From the NCBI GenBank assembly GCA_902779675.1, contig CACZCK010000016.1:28162-92161 (forward strand): a stretch of 64,000 nt of DNA, given 5' to 3'. This DNA is from an uncultured Coriobacteriaceae bacterium. GTDB taxonomy: Bacteria > Actinomycetota > Coriobacteriia > Coriobacteriales > Atopobiaceae. A program made the translations under genes and the position numbers. Below are positions 34,065-42,133 of the stretch, one piece after another; positions within the stretch are counted from its first letter, which is position 1, and each line of letters opens with the position of its first letter. The notes beneath the pieces are model-generated. The model saw only the letters and a list, made by a program, of their open reading frames with translations. It was not told where the DNA came from and made no database searches.

Positions 34065-35057
34065 TTACATAACCAGGCCGATAATGAAGGCGCACAGGCC
34101 GCCGAGCGCCATGGTGGCTGGCAGCGTGACCACCCAGGCGGTAAAGATGCTGCCCGCCATGCCCCACTTGACCTTCTTTGCGCCGCGCACCGAGCCAGCT
34201 CCCATGATGGAGGTGGTGAGTACCTGCGTGGTAGAGACGGGCGCGCCGAGCGCCGTCATGGTCTCGATGGCCACGGCCGAGGAAACCTGGGCGGCAAAGC
34301 CAAGCGCGGAGTCGAGCTTGGTCACGCCGTTGCCGACCGTCTTCATGATGCGTCCGCCGCCAATGGAGGTGCCCAGCGCCATGGTGGCGGCGCAGGTGAT
34401 CTTGACCCACATGGGCACGCCCGAGCCTTCGGGCAGCACGTTGGAGGCGATGAGCGCCAGCGTGATGATGCCCATGGTCTTCTGGGCGTCGTTGTTGCCG
34501 TGGCTGTACGACATAACCAGCGACGAGGCGATCTGCAGCTTGTGAAAGAGCCCGTTGGCGCGCGACGGATGCCAGTAGGCAAACAGCTCGAGCAGCAGCT
34601 TCATCAGGCAGAAGCCGATGCAGAAGCCAATGAGCGGCGAGGTGAACAGCGGGATGAGGACCTTCTCGGCCACACCGCTCCACTCCACCGTGCCGAGCGT
34701 GCCGGTAAACACGATGGTGGCGCCGATCAGGCTGCCAATGAGCGCGTGGCTCGAGCTCGACGGGATGGAGAACCACCACGTGGCGAGGTCCCAAATGATC
34801 GCGCCCAGGAGCGCCGCCAGGATGACGTAGAGCTCGAGCGAGACGTTGACCAGCCCGTGAGCGATGGTCATGGCCACCTTCTCGCTGGTCAGAGCGCCAA
34901 CAAAGTTCATGGTGGCGCTCATCAGGATGGCGGTGCGCACCGGCAGCGCCCTGGTATACACCGTTGTCGCGATGGTATTGGCCGTGTCATGGAAGCCGTT
35001 GATGAACTCAAAGACGATGGCCGATGCGAGGACGGCCAGAAGCAGCGGGCTAAGCAT
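34065..35057 (-). CDS. pit: Low-affinity inorganic phosphate transporter, PiT family
   Basis: A 330-residue membrane permease for phosphate or metal-phosphate. The PiT signatures are present in both repeats: FEFINGFHDTANTIATTVYTRAL near the N-terminus and YSHGNNDAQKTMGIITLAL near residue 190, plus WWFSIPSSSSHALIGSLIGA. It overlaps the upstream DUF47 gene by eight bases, so the two form an operon. Confidence 0.95.
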   Translation of the reverse strand: MLSPLLLAVLASAIVFEFINGFHDTANTIATTVYTRALPVRTAILMSATMNFVGALTSEKVAMTIAHGLVNVSLELYVILAALLGAIIWDLATWWFSIPSSSSHALIGSLIGATIVFTGTLGTVEWSGVAEKVLIPLFTSPLIGFCIGFCLMKLLLELFAYWHPSRANGLFHKLQIASSLVMSYSHGNNDAQKTMGIITLALIASNVLPEGSGVPMWVKITCAATMALGTSIGGGRIMKTVGNGVTKLDSALGFAAQVSSAVAIETMTALGAPVSTTQVLTTSIMGAGSVRGAKKVKWGMAGSIFTAWVVTLPATMALGGLCAFIIGLVM

Positions 35058-35673
35058 TCTTCATCAACACGCTGCGGACGACGTTGGCAACACCCTTGCA
35101 CGAGTCCACCGTGCTCTCCATGGTGTCGATGAGCGACTTCCACTTGAGCACCTCGATCGCGTCGTTGTACTCGCGGAAGATGTTGGCCAGGCCATGACGC
35201 GACACGGTGTCGCCCTCGTCCTCGATGGTGCCCACGGTGTGCATCTTCTCGCGGACCACCGGGTCCTTCTTGAAGTTCTCGAAGTGCGCGAACAGCTCCT
35301 CGAGCTCCTTGGTAGCCTGCAGGATGAGGTCGGCCATCTGCACGGCCTCGGGGCGCATTGCGTCGATGTCGTACAGGTCGAAGCGGGCGGCCGCGTTGTC
35401 CATGCCGTCGGCAATATGGTCGAGCTCGCGCACCAGCAGGTTGATGTCCTCGCGGTCGAAGGGCGTGATGAACGAGTTCTCAAGGAGGTTGAGCGTCTCG
35501 CGCATGATCGCGTCGCACTTGATCTCGTAGTCCTTTACCTCGGGAATGCGCGCCTTGTGCGCAGGATAGTTGTGCGCGATGTCGTCGAACACCTCCGCAC
35601 ACAGGGCCACTTCGTGGGCCAACTCGAGAAACTTGTCATAGAACTGGTTCTCGATGTGTCGTACTCGACTCAT
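35050..35673 (-). CDS. DUF47/PhoU-like accessory protein of Pit
   Basis: A 207-residue all-helical cytoplasmic protein of the DUF47 family, relatives of PhoU. Typical are VRELDHIADGMDNAAARFDLYDI near residue 75 and EDEGDTVSRHGLANIF near 150. These proteins nearly always pair with Pit transporters and are thought to gate them. It is the first gene of the operon, with overlapping pit after it. Confidence 0.92.
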   Translation of the reverse strand: MSRVRHIENQFYDKFLELAHEVALCAEVFDDIAHNYPAHKARIPEVKDYEIKCDAIMRETLNLLENSFITPFDREDINLLVRELDHIADGMDNAAARFDLYDIDAMRPEAVQMADLILQATKELEELFAHFENFKKDPVVREKMHTVGTIEDEGDTVSRHGLANIFREYNDAIEVLKWKSLIDTMESTVDSCKGVANVVRSVLMKNA

Positions 35674-35716
35674 ATGCAGCTCTCCTTACGCGCGCAAGGA
35701 ACCGAAGTAGAATCAG

Positions 35717-35790
35717 GTGCGGATAAGCCAACTGTTATCTGCTTATCAGCACCTTGGATTCTTATACCCAGTTTTGACCGCTTTTGTGAA
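35717..35790 (-). promoter_or_regulatory. Candidate DUF47-pit promoter with palindromic site
   Basis: On the minus strand TTCACA (35785-35790) and TATAAG (35761-35766) are 18 bases apart. Nine bases further on is a 12-base inverted repeat with one mismatch, GTGCGGATAAGC (35717-35728) and GCTTATCAGCAC (35741-35752). This could be an operator or a leader hairpin for phosphate control. The remainder of 35674-35977 shows only the terminator listed next. Confidence 0.45.
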
Positions 35791-35903
35791 TATTGTACCG
35801 ATATTCGGCATGTTTTATTAGCTATGCGTAAGGCTCGTGTCAAGCAATGCGGCTTGAAATGGCATGCATGAGTCTTCGTGAGAAGGGCATGTGAAGATAG
35901 GTC

Positions 35904-35951
35904 GAGGCGCGGGTGCGAACGATAGCAACACCCAGTTCGCACCCGCGCCTC
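35904..35951 (-). terminator. Terminator-like hairpin after the ADP-ribosylglycohydrolase gene
   Basis: Perfect 17-base arms (35904-35920, 35935-35951) around a 14-base loop, 26 bp past the stop at 35978. No T-run on the far side. Confidence 0.65.
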
Positions 35952-35977
35952 AATTAAAATCTCGTCTGCCAAAAGCC

Positions 35978-37009
35978 TCAGACGGCGGCCTCCAAGTCGC
36001 TGGCCAAACGCAGGATCAAGTCGCGCAGCTCCAGGCGCTCCGTCCACTCAGGGCCGATGGCCCCAAGCCCCAGCCAAGCACCCATCACGTTGCCTGCAAT
36101 AGCACCGGTCGAGTCGGAGTCGCCGTCGTGGTTGACGGCAGCGACGAGCACGGCCCCAAAGTCGTCCTCGTGGCGCAAGCAGGCATACACGGCAATGGCG
36201 AGCGCCTCGTCGCCCACCCAGCCCTCGCCGAGCACCTTGATGTTTGCCGCATCCGGCACGTCCCCCGCTGCGAGCTCGGCAGCCCGGGCCAGCTGGCGCC
36301 CCATGTCCTCTGCGGCAGCACGGTCGTCGTCGAACCAGGTGGGCAGCCGGTCGATGCACTCCCCCACCACAGCCTGCAGGCTGACGAAATCCCCATACAC
36401 GCAGCGGTTGACGATGAATGCCAGCGCCGCCGCGGGAACATAGCCCATCGAGTGGCCGTGCGTGATGGCTGCGGCCATGGCAGCCACGAAGGCAGCCTCG
36501 TCCGCGTCGTCCACAAACAGGCCGACCGGGGCCACACGCATCACGCCACCGCAACCCTTGCTGTTGTTGAGAGGCTTCTCCATGAGTCCCATCTTGTGGC
36601 TCCGCAGAGCCGAGAGGCAGGTGTTGCCCGGCGCCCGGCGCGCATAGAGCTGCGGCTCGTCGAGCAGCGACGACCCGTCCGAACCTGCAGGAGGCAACTG
36701 CTCCTGCGTCTTGAGCCAGTCGAGGTACGCGCGGTGGATCTTGCGCACAAAGGTCGCACGGCTCGCGTCAGGACCAGCGGCCAGCAGCCCCTCTGCTGTG
36801 AAGAGCGCCATCTGGGTGTCGTCGGAGAAAAGCGCGAGGTCGCTGAACCCATCGGCTGCGTAGGAGGTGATACCCTGCGCGCCATAGCGGGCGCAAATGC
36901 CCTCGTAGGAGCTGAACTCGACGGGGTAGCCCAGTGCGTCGCCCGCCGCTCCGCCGATCAGGCACCCCTCAAAGCGCTCGAGTCTGGTGATGTCGTCTGT
37001 CTTGGCCAT
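35978..37009 (-). CDS. ADP-ribosylglycohydrolase family protein (DraG-like)
   Basis: A 343-residue protein. The family metal and ribose motifs are clear: FEGCLIGGAAGDALGYPVEF at the start, FSDDTQMALFTAEGLL (metal Asp pair) near residue 65, and HDGDSDSTGAIAGNVMGA near 300. It would remove ADP-ribose from proteins or small molecules. The ATG at 37009 has AAGGAGG; upstream codons to 37048 have none. No partner ADP-ribosyltransferase is nearby, so the target is unknown. Confidence 0.92.
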   Translation of the reverse strand: MAKTDDITRLERFEGCLIGGAAGDALGYPVEFSSYEGICARYGAQGITSYAADGFSDLALFSDDTQMALFTAEGLLAAGPDASRATFVRKIHRAYLDWLKTQEQLPPAGSDGSSLLDEPQLYARRAPGNTCLSALRSHKMGLMEKPLNNSKGCGGVMRVAPVGLFVDDADEAAFVAAMAAAITHGHSMGYVPAAALAFIVNRCVYGDFVSLQAVVGECIDRLPTWFDDDRAAAEDMGRQLARAAELAAGDVPDAANIKVLGEGWVGDEALAIAVYACLRHEDDFGAVLVAAVNHDGDSDSTGAIAGNVMGAWLGLGAIGPEWTERLELRDLILRLASDLEAAV

Positions 37010-37208
37010 ATGCCCTCCTTGTCTCGCTGTCCGTGACAAGTATGGCATGCAGCAGGCGGCACGTGGTCACCTGTCAGGTGACATCGCAGGCAAGCTAATG
37101 CGCCAAGCACATGCCAATTCGACAAGGCACGTCCACGTCATTAATTGGACACGCGATAGTTGCTTATCGTCAACCAGTTGTCTTGTGGTCACCCGTAAGC
37201 TGTGCCGC

Positions 37209-37538
37209 ATGAAGACTGAGGGAGACATCGCCGCGATTCGCCATAACCTGGGCAATCGCATCAAGTTCCTGCGCGAAGGCCAGGACCTCTCCCAGTACAC
37301 CTTCTCGCGTATGGTCTCGCTCGACCGCACCTACCTCATAGGCGTCGAGAAGGGCCGGCGCAACGTCTCCATCGACAACCTGTGCAAGATCTCCCGCGGG
37401 CTGGGCATCAGCCTGTCGGAACTCTGCGAGGGCACCGACGACCGCGAGGCCATAAACGAACGCCTCGAGCTCATGCGTCAGATGATGGAGGAGGCCGAGC
37501 AGGCCGAGGCTGACGAGTCGGGTGCCGAGGAAGCCTAG
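37209..37538 (+). CDS. Small XRE-family transcriptional regulator
   Basis: A 109-residue protein with a Cro/C1 helix-turn-helix at about 10-70 (LGNRIKFLREGQDLSQYTFSR, LIGVEKGRRNVSIDNLCKI, LGISLSELCEG) and a short acidic tail rich in Glu and Ala. The start is uncertain because no strong ribosome site precedes ATG 37209. Its stop overlaps that of the LpdD-like gene tail to tail. It may regulate the neighbouring gallate genes, which is only positional inference. Confidence 0.82.
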   Translation: MKTEGDIAAIRHNLGNRIKFLREGQDLSQYTFSRMVSLDRTYLIGVEKGRRNVSIDNLCKISRGLGISLSELCEGTDDREAINERLELMRQMMEEAEQAEADESGAEEA

Positions 37539-37915
37539 TCCAGCAGCATCTCTAGAGCCGCCTCGGTCGCATCCAGACACTCCTGATACAGTGCTTTGAC
37601 CTCGCCAGCCGTGGCATTGTCGACGTGAATGCCTGCCGCGACGCTCACAGGCTGCCCCGTGGCGATGCACAGCTCGCGTGCCACCGCTGTCGCGGCGTCG
37701 GCATCCTTGTGACCTGGAACCGTGGACACCCACAGGTCTGCGCGCGACAGCCGCGCACCATGCAGCAGGGGGCCCGGACTCGCCAACGCATGACCGCCGA
37801 CATGCGGGAGCGTCCCGCCATACAGGAAGCACGCCAAGCCCTGACCGTCGGTTTCCGTAACGCTGAGAGTCACGCGAAGGTCGCCCTCGCCCACCTGCAC
37901 CGCAAACGTCCTCAT
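37535..37915 (-). CDS. lpdD: LpdD-like protein associated with UbiD-type decarboxylases
   Basis: A 126-residue cytoplasmic protein. The GGTLPHVGGHALASP stretch in the middle and the size fit the small LpdD-type proteins linked to gallate decarboxylase, proposed to help prenyl-FMN handling. It follows the UbiX gene by two bases with GGAGGG upstream, so the two are cotranscribed. The family call rests on memory of this motif and on context. The matching UbiD/LpdC subunit is not in the window. Confidence 0.65.
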   Translation of the reverse strand: MRTFAVQVGEGDLRVTLSVTETDGQGLACFLYGGTLPHVGGHALASPGPLLHGARLSRADLWVSTVPGHKDADAATAVARELCIATGQPVSVAAGIHVDNATAGEVKALYQECLDATEAALEMLLD

Positions 37916-37917
37916 GG

Positions 37918-38478
37918 CTAGCCCTCCCATGGCTTGAAGTGGTCGTGCGTCAGACCAAACTGCATCAAGAACTTGCCTACCACATGGTCAACCTGATCGG
38001 CGGTAGTCTCGCAACCGTTGTAGAAGGTGAGCACCGGCGGCATGATCACATATCCATCTTCGCAAGCCTGGAGCATGTTGCGCAGGTGAGCACGGTTCAT
38101 GGGCATCTCGCGCGGAACCAGCACCACCTTGCGCCTTTCCTTGGCGCACACGTCCGCCGCACGCACCAGGAGGTCGTCATCGTAGGCATTGGCGATTGCC
38201 GAGAGGCTTTTCATGCTGCAAGGGGCCACGATCATACCGTCGGTCACAAACGACCCGCTGCTGATGGCCGCCGCCAGGTTTCGGTTGTCCCACACCACGT
38301 CGGCCAGGGCCTCCACCTCCTGCATCGTCACATCGGTCTCTCGGTCGAAGATGTCCTTCGCCCCCTCGGACACCACGAGATGCACCTCGATGTCGCCACG
38401 CTGGCTCAACACCTCAAGCAGGCGATAGCCAATCTGCACGCCGGTGGCCCCGCTAATACCCACGATGAGTCGCATCAT
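37918..38478 (-). CDS. lpdB: UbiX-family flavin prenyltransferase
   Basis: A 186-residue enzyme that makes prenylated FMN, the cofactor of UbiD-type decarboxylases. The FMN-binding start IVGISGATGVQIGYRLLEVL, the middle VAPCSMKSLSAIANAYDDDLLVRAADV and VLVPREMPMNRAHLRNML are diagnostic. Two adjacent ATGs (38478, 38475) are possible starts. It heads an operon with the LpdD-like gene. Near the tannase and an anion transporter it resembles LpdB of Lactiplantibacillus. The symbol is given by context; UbiX or Pad1/BsdB would be equally valid family names. Confidence 0.88.
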   Translation of the reverse strand: MMRLIVGISGATGVQIGYRLLEVLSQRGDIEVHLVVSEGAKDIFDRETDVTMQEVEALADVVWDNRNLAAAISSGSFVTDGMIVAPCSMKSLSAIANAYDDDLLVRAADVCAKERRKVVLVPREMPMNRAHLRNMLQACEDGYVIMPPVLTFYNGCETTADQVDHVVGKFLMQFGLTHDHFKPWEG

Positions 38479-38612
38479 CCCTGACCGCCTTTCTGCCCAG
38501 TGATCTGTTCAAGGCCATCTTGCAACTGTGTGGCAGGTATCGAGTCAAGCGAGAATGTCGCAAGAGGGAGAGGTTGCCTTGCTGGAGGTGGCGAGGGCTC
38601 AGGCAAAAGAAC

Positions 38613-38648
38613 GGTTCGGGCAGGGGCGTCATCACCACTGCCCGAACC
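38613..38648 (-). terminator. Terminator of the DASS transporter gene
   Basis: Perfect 11-base arms GGTTCGGGCAG (38613-38623) and CTGCCCGAACC (38638-38648), followed on the minus strand by GTTCTTTT. It lies 70-110 bp past the stop. Confidence 0.75.
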
Positions 38649-38721
38649 ATAATCGAGCCTTGTTTGTGCTTCGTCGGGAAGCCAGGGCCACAAGAGGCAC
38701 CCGGACGCCTCCCCGCCCTCC

Positions 38722-40110
38722 TTACATCAGGCCAAGCATGTGGAACCAGACCGCCTCGACCAGCACCACGACGAAGACCACGGCCGTCAGGGGGATGCCC
38801 ATCTTCATGGCGTCCTTGGCGCTGTAGCCGGCGTTGTCCTCGCCCTCGCCCACCAGAATCGCCAGGTTGTGGAACGGCAGGATGTAGTGGATGTTGATGG
38901 CGGAGAAGACCATCATGGCCACGGCGATGTCGCTCACACCGCTACCCGCGGTAAAGGCCAGGAAGGCAGGCACGCAGATGCCCAGCACGGCCATGACCGA
39001 ACCCATGAACATGTGGATGATCACGGTGATGCCGGCGATGAGCAGCGAGAGAACGAACAGGTTAGAGGGTACGGAGCTGGGCAGCACGACCTGGGCAATC
39101 CAGTCGTTCATGCCGGTGGCTCCGCCCACGGTACCAATGCCCATGGCCGCCGTCAGGAAGACGAGCTTGTTGATGGGCACAGAGTTCCAGGTGGCGGGGG
39201 TCAGCACTTCGCCGATGAGCGGCATGGCCAACGCCGCACCCACGAACAGCGTCACGAAACCGATGTTGAGGCCGGTCATGGACTCGGTGAGCCAGAGCGC
39301 GATGGCGATGACCAACCACACCACGGTACGCTTCTCCTTAACGGTGACCTCGCCGAGTGCAGCCTGCTTGGCGCGGACCTCGTCGAAGTCGATGTCCATC
39401 TCCTTCTCGGGCTTGAAGAGGAACAGGCCCAGGGCCAGCGTGCAGATGGTGGCCACCAACATGGGCACGCTCATGTACAGGAACCACTGCATGAACGAGC
39501 AGCCATTGGAGGCATAGGAGGCCACGAGCGGGTTGAGCGTGGCGTCGCCGGTGAGGAAGAACATCGAGCCAGGCCCCGCAGCGGCAAAGACCAGGAAGCC
39601 GACCTTGTTCTTGTCAGCCTGGCTCATCTTAGCGGCGTCACAGATGGCATGCATGACGGCCAGGATCATGAACGCACGCGGAAACGGGTGCGGAATGAGC
39701 AGCGAGAGGATGAACGTCAGGGCAAATACGCTGACGACCAGCGACCTCCAATCGCGCACGAACTTGAGGGCAAACCAGTAGGCGATACGCTCGCCCAGGC
39801 CGCTCTCTTTGACGGCCGCGGCAATCAGGTACGCGCCGATGACCATCCACATCTGCATCTTGGTCCAACTGGCAAAGACCGTTGCGGTGTCAGACGTACC
39901 CGTGAGGATGAGTAGGGCCAGGTAGATGGCGCTGACGTAGGCGGGCTGGGCCACGCCGAGGGCCCACCAGACCACCGTCATGAGGGTGAGGGCGAGGCAA
40001 TGCTGGCCCTCCGCCGAGATGGGTGCCAGCCCCGCGAGAGGCGCGACCCAGATCAGCCCACAGATGGCAACACCCACGATCAGGCCCGCCGCGCGCTTAT
40101 CGAGTTTCAT
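38722..40110 (-). CDS. DASS (SLC13) family anion:cation symporter
   Basis: A 462-residue membrane permease with about 11-12 hydrophobic segments. Family features include FFLTGDATLNPLVASYASNG (ligand/Na+ site of the SLC13 clade with SNT-like loops), SVPINKLVFLTAAMGIGTVGGATGMN, and ILPFHNLAILVGEG near the end. Members import dicarboxylates, citrate or sulfate. Its place between the tannase and the UbiX/LpdD pair suggests it takes up gallate or a related aromatic acid, which is inference. The ATG at 40110 has AAGGAAG upstream. Confidence 0.85.
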   Translation of the reverse strand: MKLDKRAAGLIVGVAICGLIWVAPLAGLAPISAEGQHCLALTLMTVVWWALGVAQPAYVSAIYLALLILTGTSDTATVFASWTKMQMWMVIGAYLIAAAVKESGLGERIAYWFALKFVRDWRSLVVSVFALTFILSLLIPHPFPRAFMILAVMHAICDAAKMSQADKNKVGFLVFAAAGPGSMFFLTGDATLNPLVASYASNGCSFMQWFLYMSVPMLVATICTLALGLFLFKPEKEMDIDFDEVRAKQAALGEVTVKEKRTVVWLVIAIALWLTESMTGLNIGFVTLFVGAALAMPLIGEVLTPATWNSVPINKLVFLTAAMGIGTVGGATGMNDWIAQVVLPSSVPSNLFVLSLLIAGITVIIHMFMGSVMAVLGICVPAFLAFTAGSGVSDIAVAMMVFSAINIHYILPFHNLAILVGEGEDNAGYSAKDAMKMGIPLTAVVFVVVLVEAVWFHMLGLM

Positions 40111-40356
40111 GGATACTTCCTTCCCGAAGATCGAAGGTACGCTCCCCCGAACGGCACTCGCTCGTCCGGGCCGACCCGGACCAGCCTTCCTCGGTCGCAT
40201 ACAGCCAAGGAGAGCCGCTCCGTTGGGCAGCCAGTTCGCCAGCTCGACGGCCCACTTGCCCATGTCGACGTCAAGGTGCTTGCAGCGGTCGAACTCGCTG
40301 GTCTCCCCCTCCGTCAAACGCCCGTTGGGACACATTGCGACTCTCATGCGCGCAAT

Positions 40357-40385
40357 GGGCAGGCCGACGTTCCGCCGGCCTGCCC
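40357..40385 (-). terminator. Hairpin after the tannase gene
   Basis: Perfect arms GGGCAGGCCG and CGGCCTGCCC (40357-40366, 40376-40385), 19 bp past the tannase stop. A second small hairpin (40174-40191) sits in the DASS leader. The 40111-40403 gap has no gene. Confidence 0.6.
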
Positions 40386-40403
40386 ACGGCGACAGTCGAC
40401 GTG

Positions 40404-41900
40404 CTACGAGCAGAGGCCGTCAATCCACTCAAAGAGCTCGGGGAGGTCGTAGTCGCCACTGTGCGGCAGTCCCCAGGGCAGGGCGAAATCCACATCAAAG
40501 CCCCTGTTGGCAAGCATCGTGGCAAGGATCACCGGGATGGCCAGCGAGGTGTCGCGGTCGAAGGTGCCGTGGCGCACGCGCCAGTGCGGCGCCACGTCCG
40601 CGGCTCGCTCGTCGATCCAAGGCACGGGGTTCATCATCCGAACGATGGCCGGATCGGCCAGCTCGGCATCGGCGACAGTCGAGTGCTCCTGCGAGAAGAC
40701 GGTGAAGTGGCGCCCGTCCACCAGCTCGTCGCCAAACTCCTCGTTCTCGGGGCTCCTCAGGTCCAGGGCATCGAAGGCCGGGGTCGACTTCATGCGGGTG
40801 ATCTTGGTCACGAAGCCCTCCCAGTCGATGCCGTCGATGTCTCCCTCTTTCCATTGCAGGTAGTCCTGCGCGTCGATCTGGGCGCCATCGACCATGAGCC
40901 CCGCACGGTTGCGTTCGTTGTCACGGGTGTCAAACTCGCGGCGCGCAGCCGCCACGACCCACTGGGCCACCCACTTGGCAAAGTTGCCGGTTCCGTCGGC
41001 ATGCATCGTGAGCTCGCCGCCATCGTCGGCCACCAGCCCCAGGCTGTTGACGTACGCAGGGAACAGCGCCTTGAGCTGTGGGGACAGGGCCGCCTGCTCC
41101 GCGGGCATCACGCCTTCGTCGGGCACGCGCACAAAGCCGCCGTCGTCCGTGCGCTGGTGCTTGGTACGGTGCCAGTCGTCATGTCCGCAGAACAGCCACT
41201 CGTAGGCAGCGTCCGCGTTCTCCAGGTTGTGGATCGGGCAGTAGCAGCTGGCCGCCCACACGTCGTCGCGCTCGACTAAGGCTCCAATGGCTGCCAGATA
41301 GGGCTCATACTCTGCCGCATTGCCCGTCGCACCCGCAAGCGACGAGAGCGCACCGCCCGCGCTGGTCCCGTTGGTCACGATGCGCTCCACGCAGCCCGGG
41401 ATCTCGTCTGCATTGTGGCGCAGGTAGCGGATGGCAGCCTTGTAGTCCACGATGAAGGCGGGTGCGCGACCCACCTTGCGACCCGTGGCCTCGCTCACCG
41501 TGCCGCCGACGCTGCCCTCAAAGAACTCAGTGGTCACCTTGCCGCTCGTACGACCGCGTACGCCTGCGCTCGCCACCACATAGCCGTGCTCGAGCGCACA
41601 GAAGACGGAGTTGGGGCCGCTCCCATGCGGATCGAGACGCGGCTCGTCGGCGGGGCCGGGCATGTACCCGCCCACCGTGTTGGGCATGAAGATCGGCGCC
41701 GTCTCCGGCGTATACGCACCCGTTCCGTCGAACAGGCAGACAGGTGCAAACAGGTTGAGGCGCTGGATCGGATCGGCGGGGTCCGTGCAGTACGCAAGGC
41801 CCTCCCAGGCGCGATAGGTCACGCTCCGCTCGCCGATCGTGCACACCTTGGTCTCGTATGCCGCAGGGTCAAATCGCAGCTCGTCAATCTTGTTGCTCAT
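40404..41900 (-). CDS. tanB: Subtype B tannase (tannin acyl hydrolase)
   Basis: A 498-residue serine esterase that releases gallate from gallotannins and gallate esters. It matches the Lactiplantibacillus TanB pattern closely. APIFMPNTVGGYMPGPADEPR is near residue 70, VGRAPAFIVDYKAAIRYLRHN near 145, the nucleophile Ser180 is in TNGTSAGGA, and AVSxYCPIHNLE is AASCYCPIHNLE here. The C-terminal catalytic Asp and His are in RHGTFDRDTS and LPHSGDYDLPELFEWIDGLC. No signal peptide, so likely cytoplasmic. The ATG at 41900 has GGGAG at ten bases. Confidence 0.92.
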   Translation of the reverse strand: MSNKIDELRFDPAAYETKVCTIGERSVTYRAWEGLAYCTDPADPIQRLNLFAPVCLFDGTGAYTPETAPIFMPNTVGGYMPGPADEPRLDPHGSGPNSVFCALEHGYVVASAGVRGRTSGKVTTEFFEGSVGGTVSEATGRKVGRAPAFIVDYKAAIRYLRHNADEIPGCVERIVTNGTSAGGALSSLAGATGNAAEYEPYLAAIGALVERDDVWAASCYCPIHNLENADAAYEWLFCGHDDWHRTKHQRTDDGGFVRVPDEGVMPAEQAALSPQLKALFPAYVNSLGLVADDGGELTMHADGTGNFAKWVAQWVVAAARREFDTRDNERNRAGLMVDGAQIDAQDYLQWKEGDIDGIDWEGFVTKITRMKSTPAFDALDLRSPENEEFGDELVDGRHFTVFSQEHSTVADAELADPAIVRMMNPVPWIDERAADVAPHWRVRHGTFDRDTSLAIPVILATMLANRGFDVDFALPWGLPHSGDYDLPELFEWIDGLCS

Positions 41901-42050
41901 GGCACTCAACTCCCGTCTCCCTTGGTCCCATGTTCATAATCGCATTTCGTTTGGCATTACTCATGCACCGTCGCGGCAAGCGGGGGCAACGCTTGCGACC
42001 AACCGCTCCACGCGCCTTTGGCACCCTTCCCGTCTCTCCCTTCTGACAGA

Positions 42051-42116
42051 AGCACCAGCCGGTCGGCTGGTGCTCGGAAAGGGGCTGGGCGCCCCGCTGG
42101 GCTTGCAGGGCGCCCA
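42051..42116 (-). terminator. Tandem terminator hairpins of the PTS EIIBC gene
   Basis: Two perfect stems: TGGGCGCC/GGCGCCCA (42086-42093, 42109-42116), then AGCACCAGCC/GGCTGGTGCT (42051-42060, 42065-42074) followed on the minus strand by TCTGTC. Both lie within 85 bp of the stop at 42134. Confidence 0.75.
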
Positions 42117-42133
42117 AGAAGGAAGGGGAAGGG

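Noticed and set aside
35670..36047. 125-residue frame between DUF47 and the glycohydrolase
   Set aside because: It overlaps the end of the glycohydrolase antisense, spans a hairpin and promoter, and has no family features.
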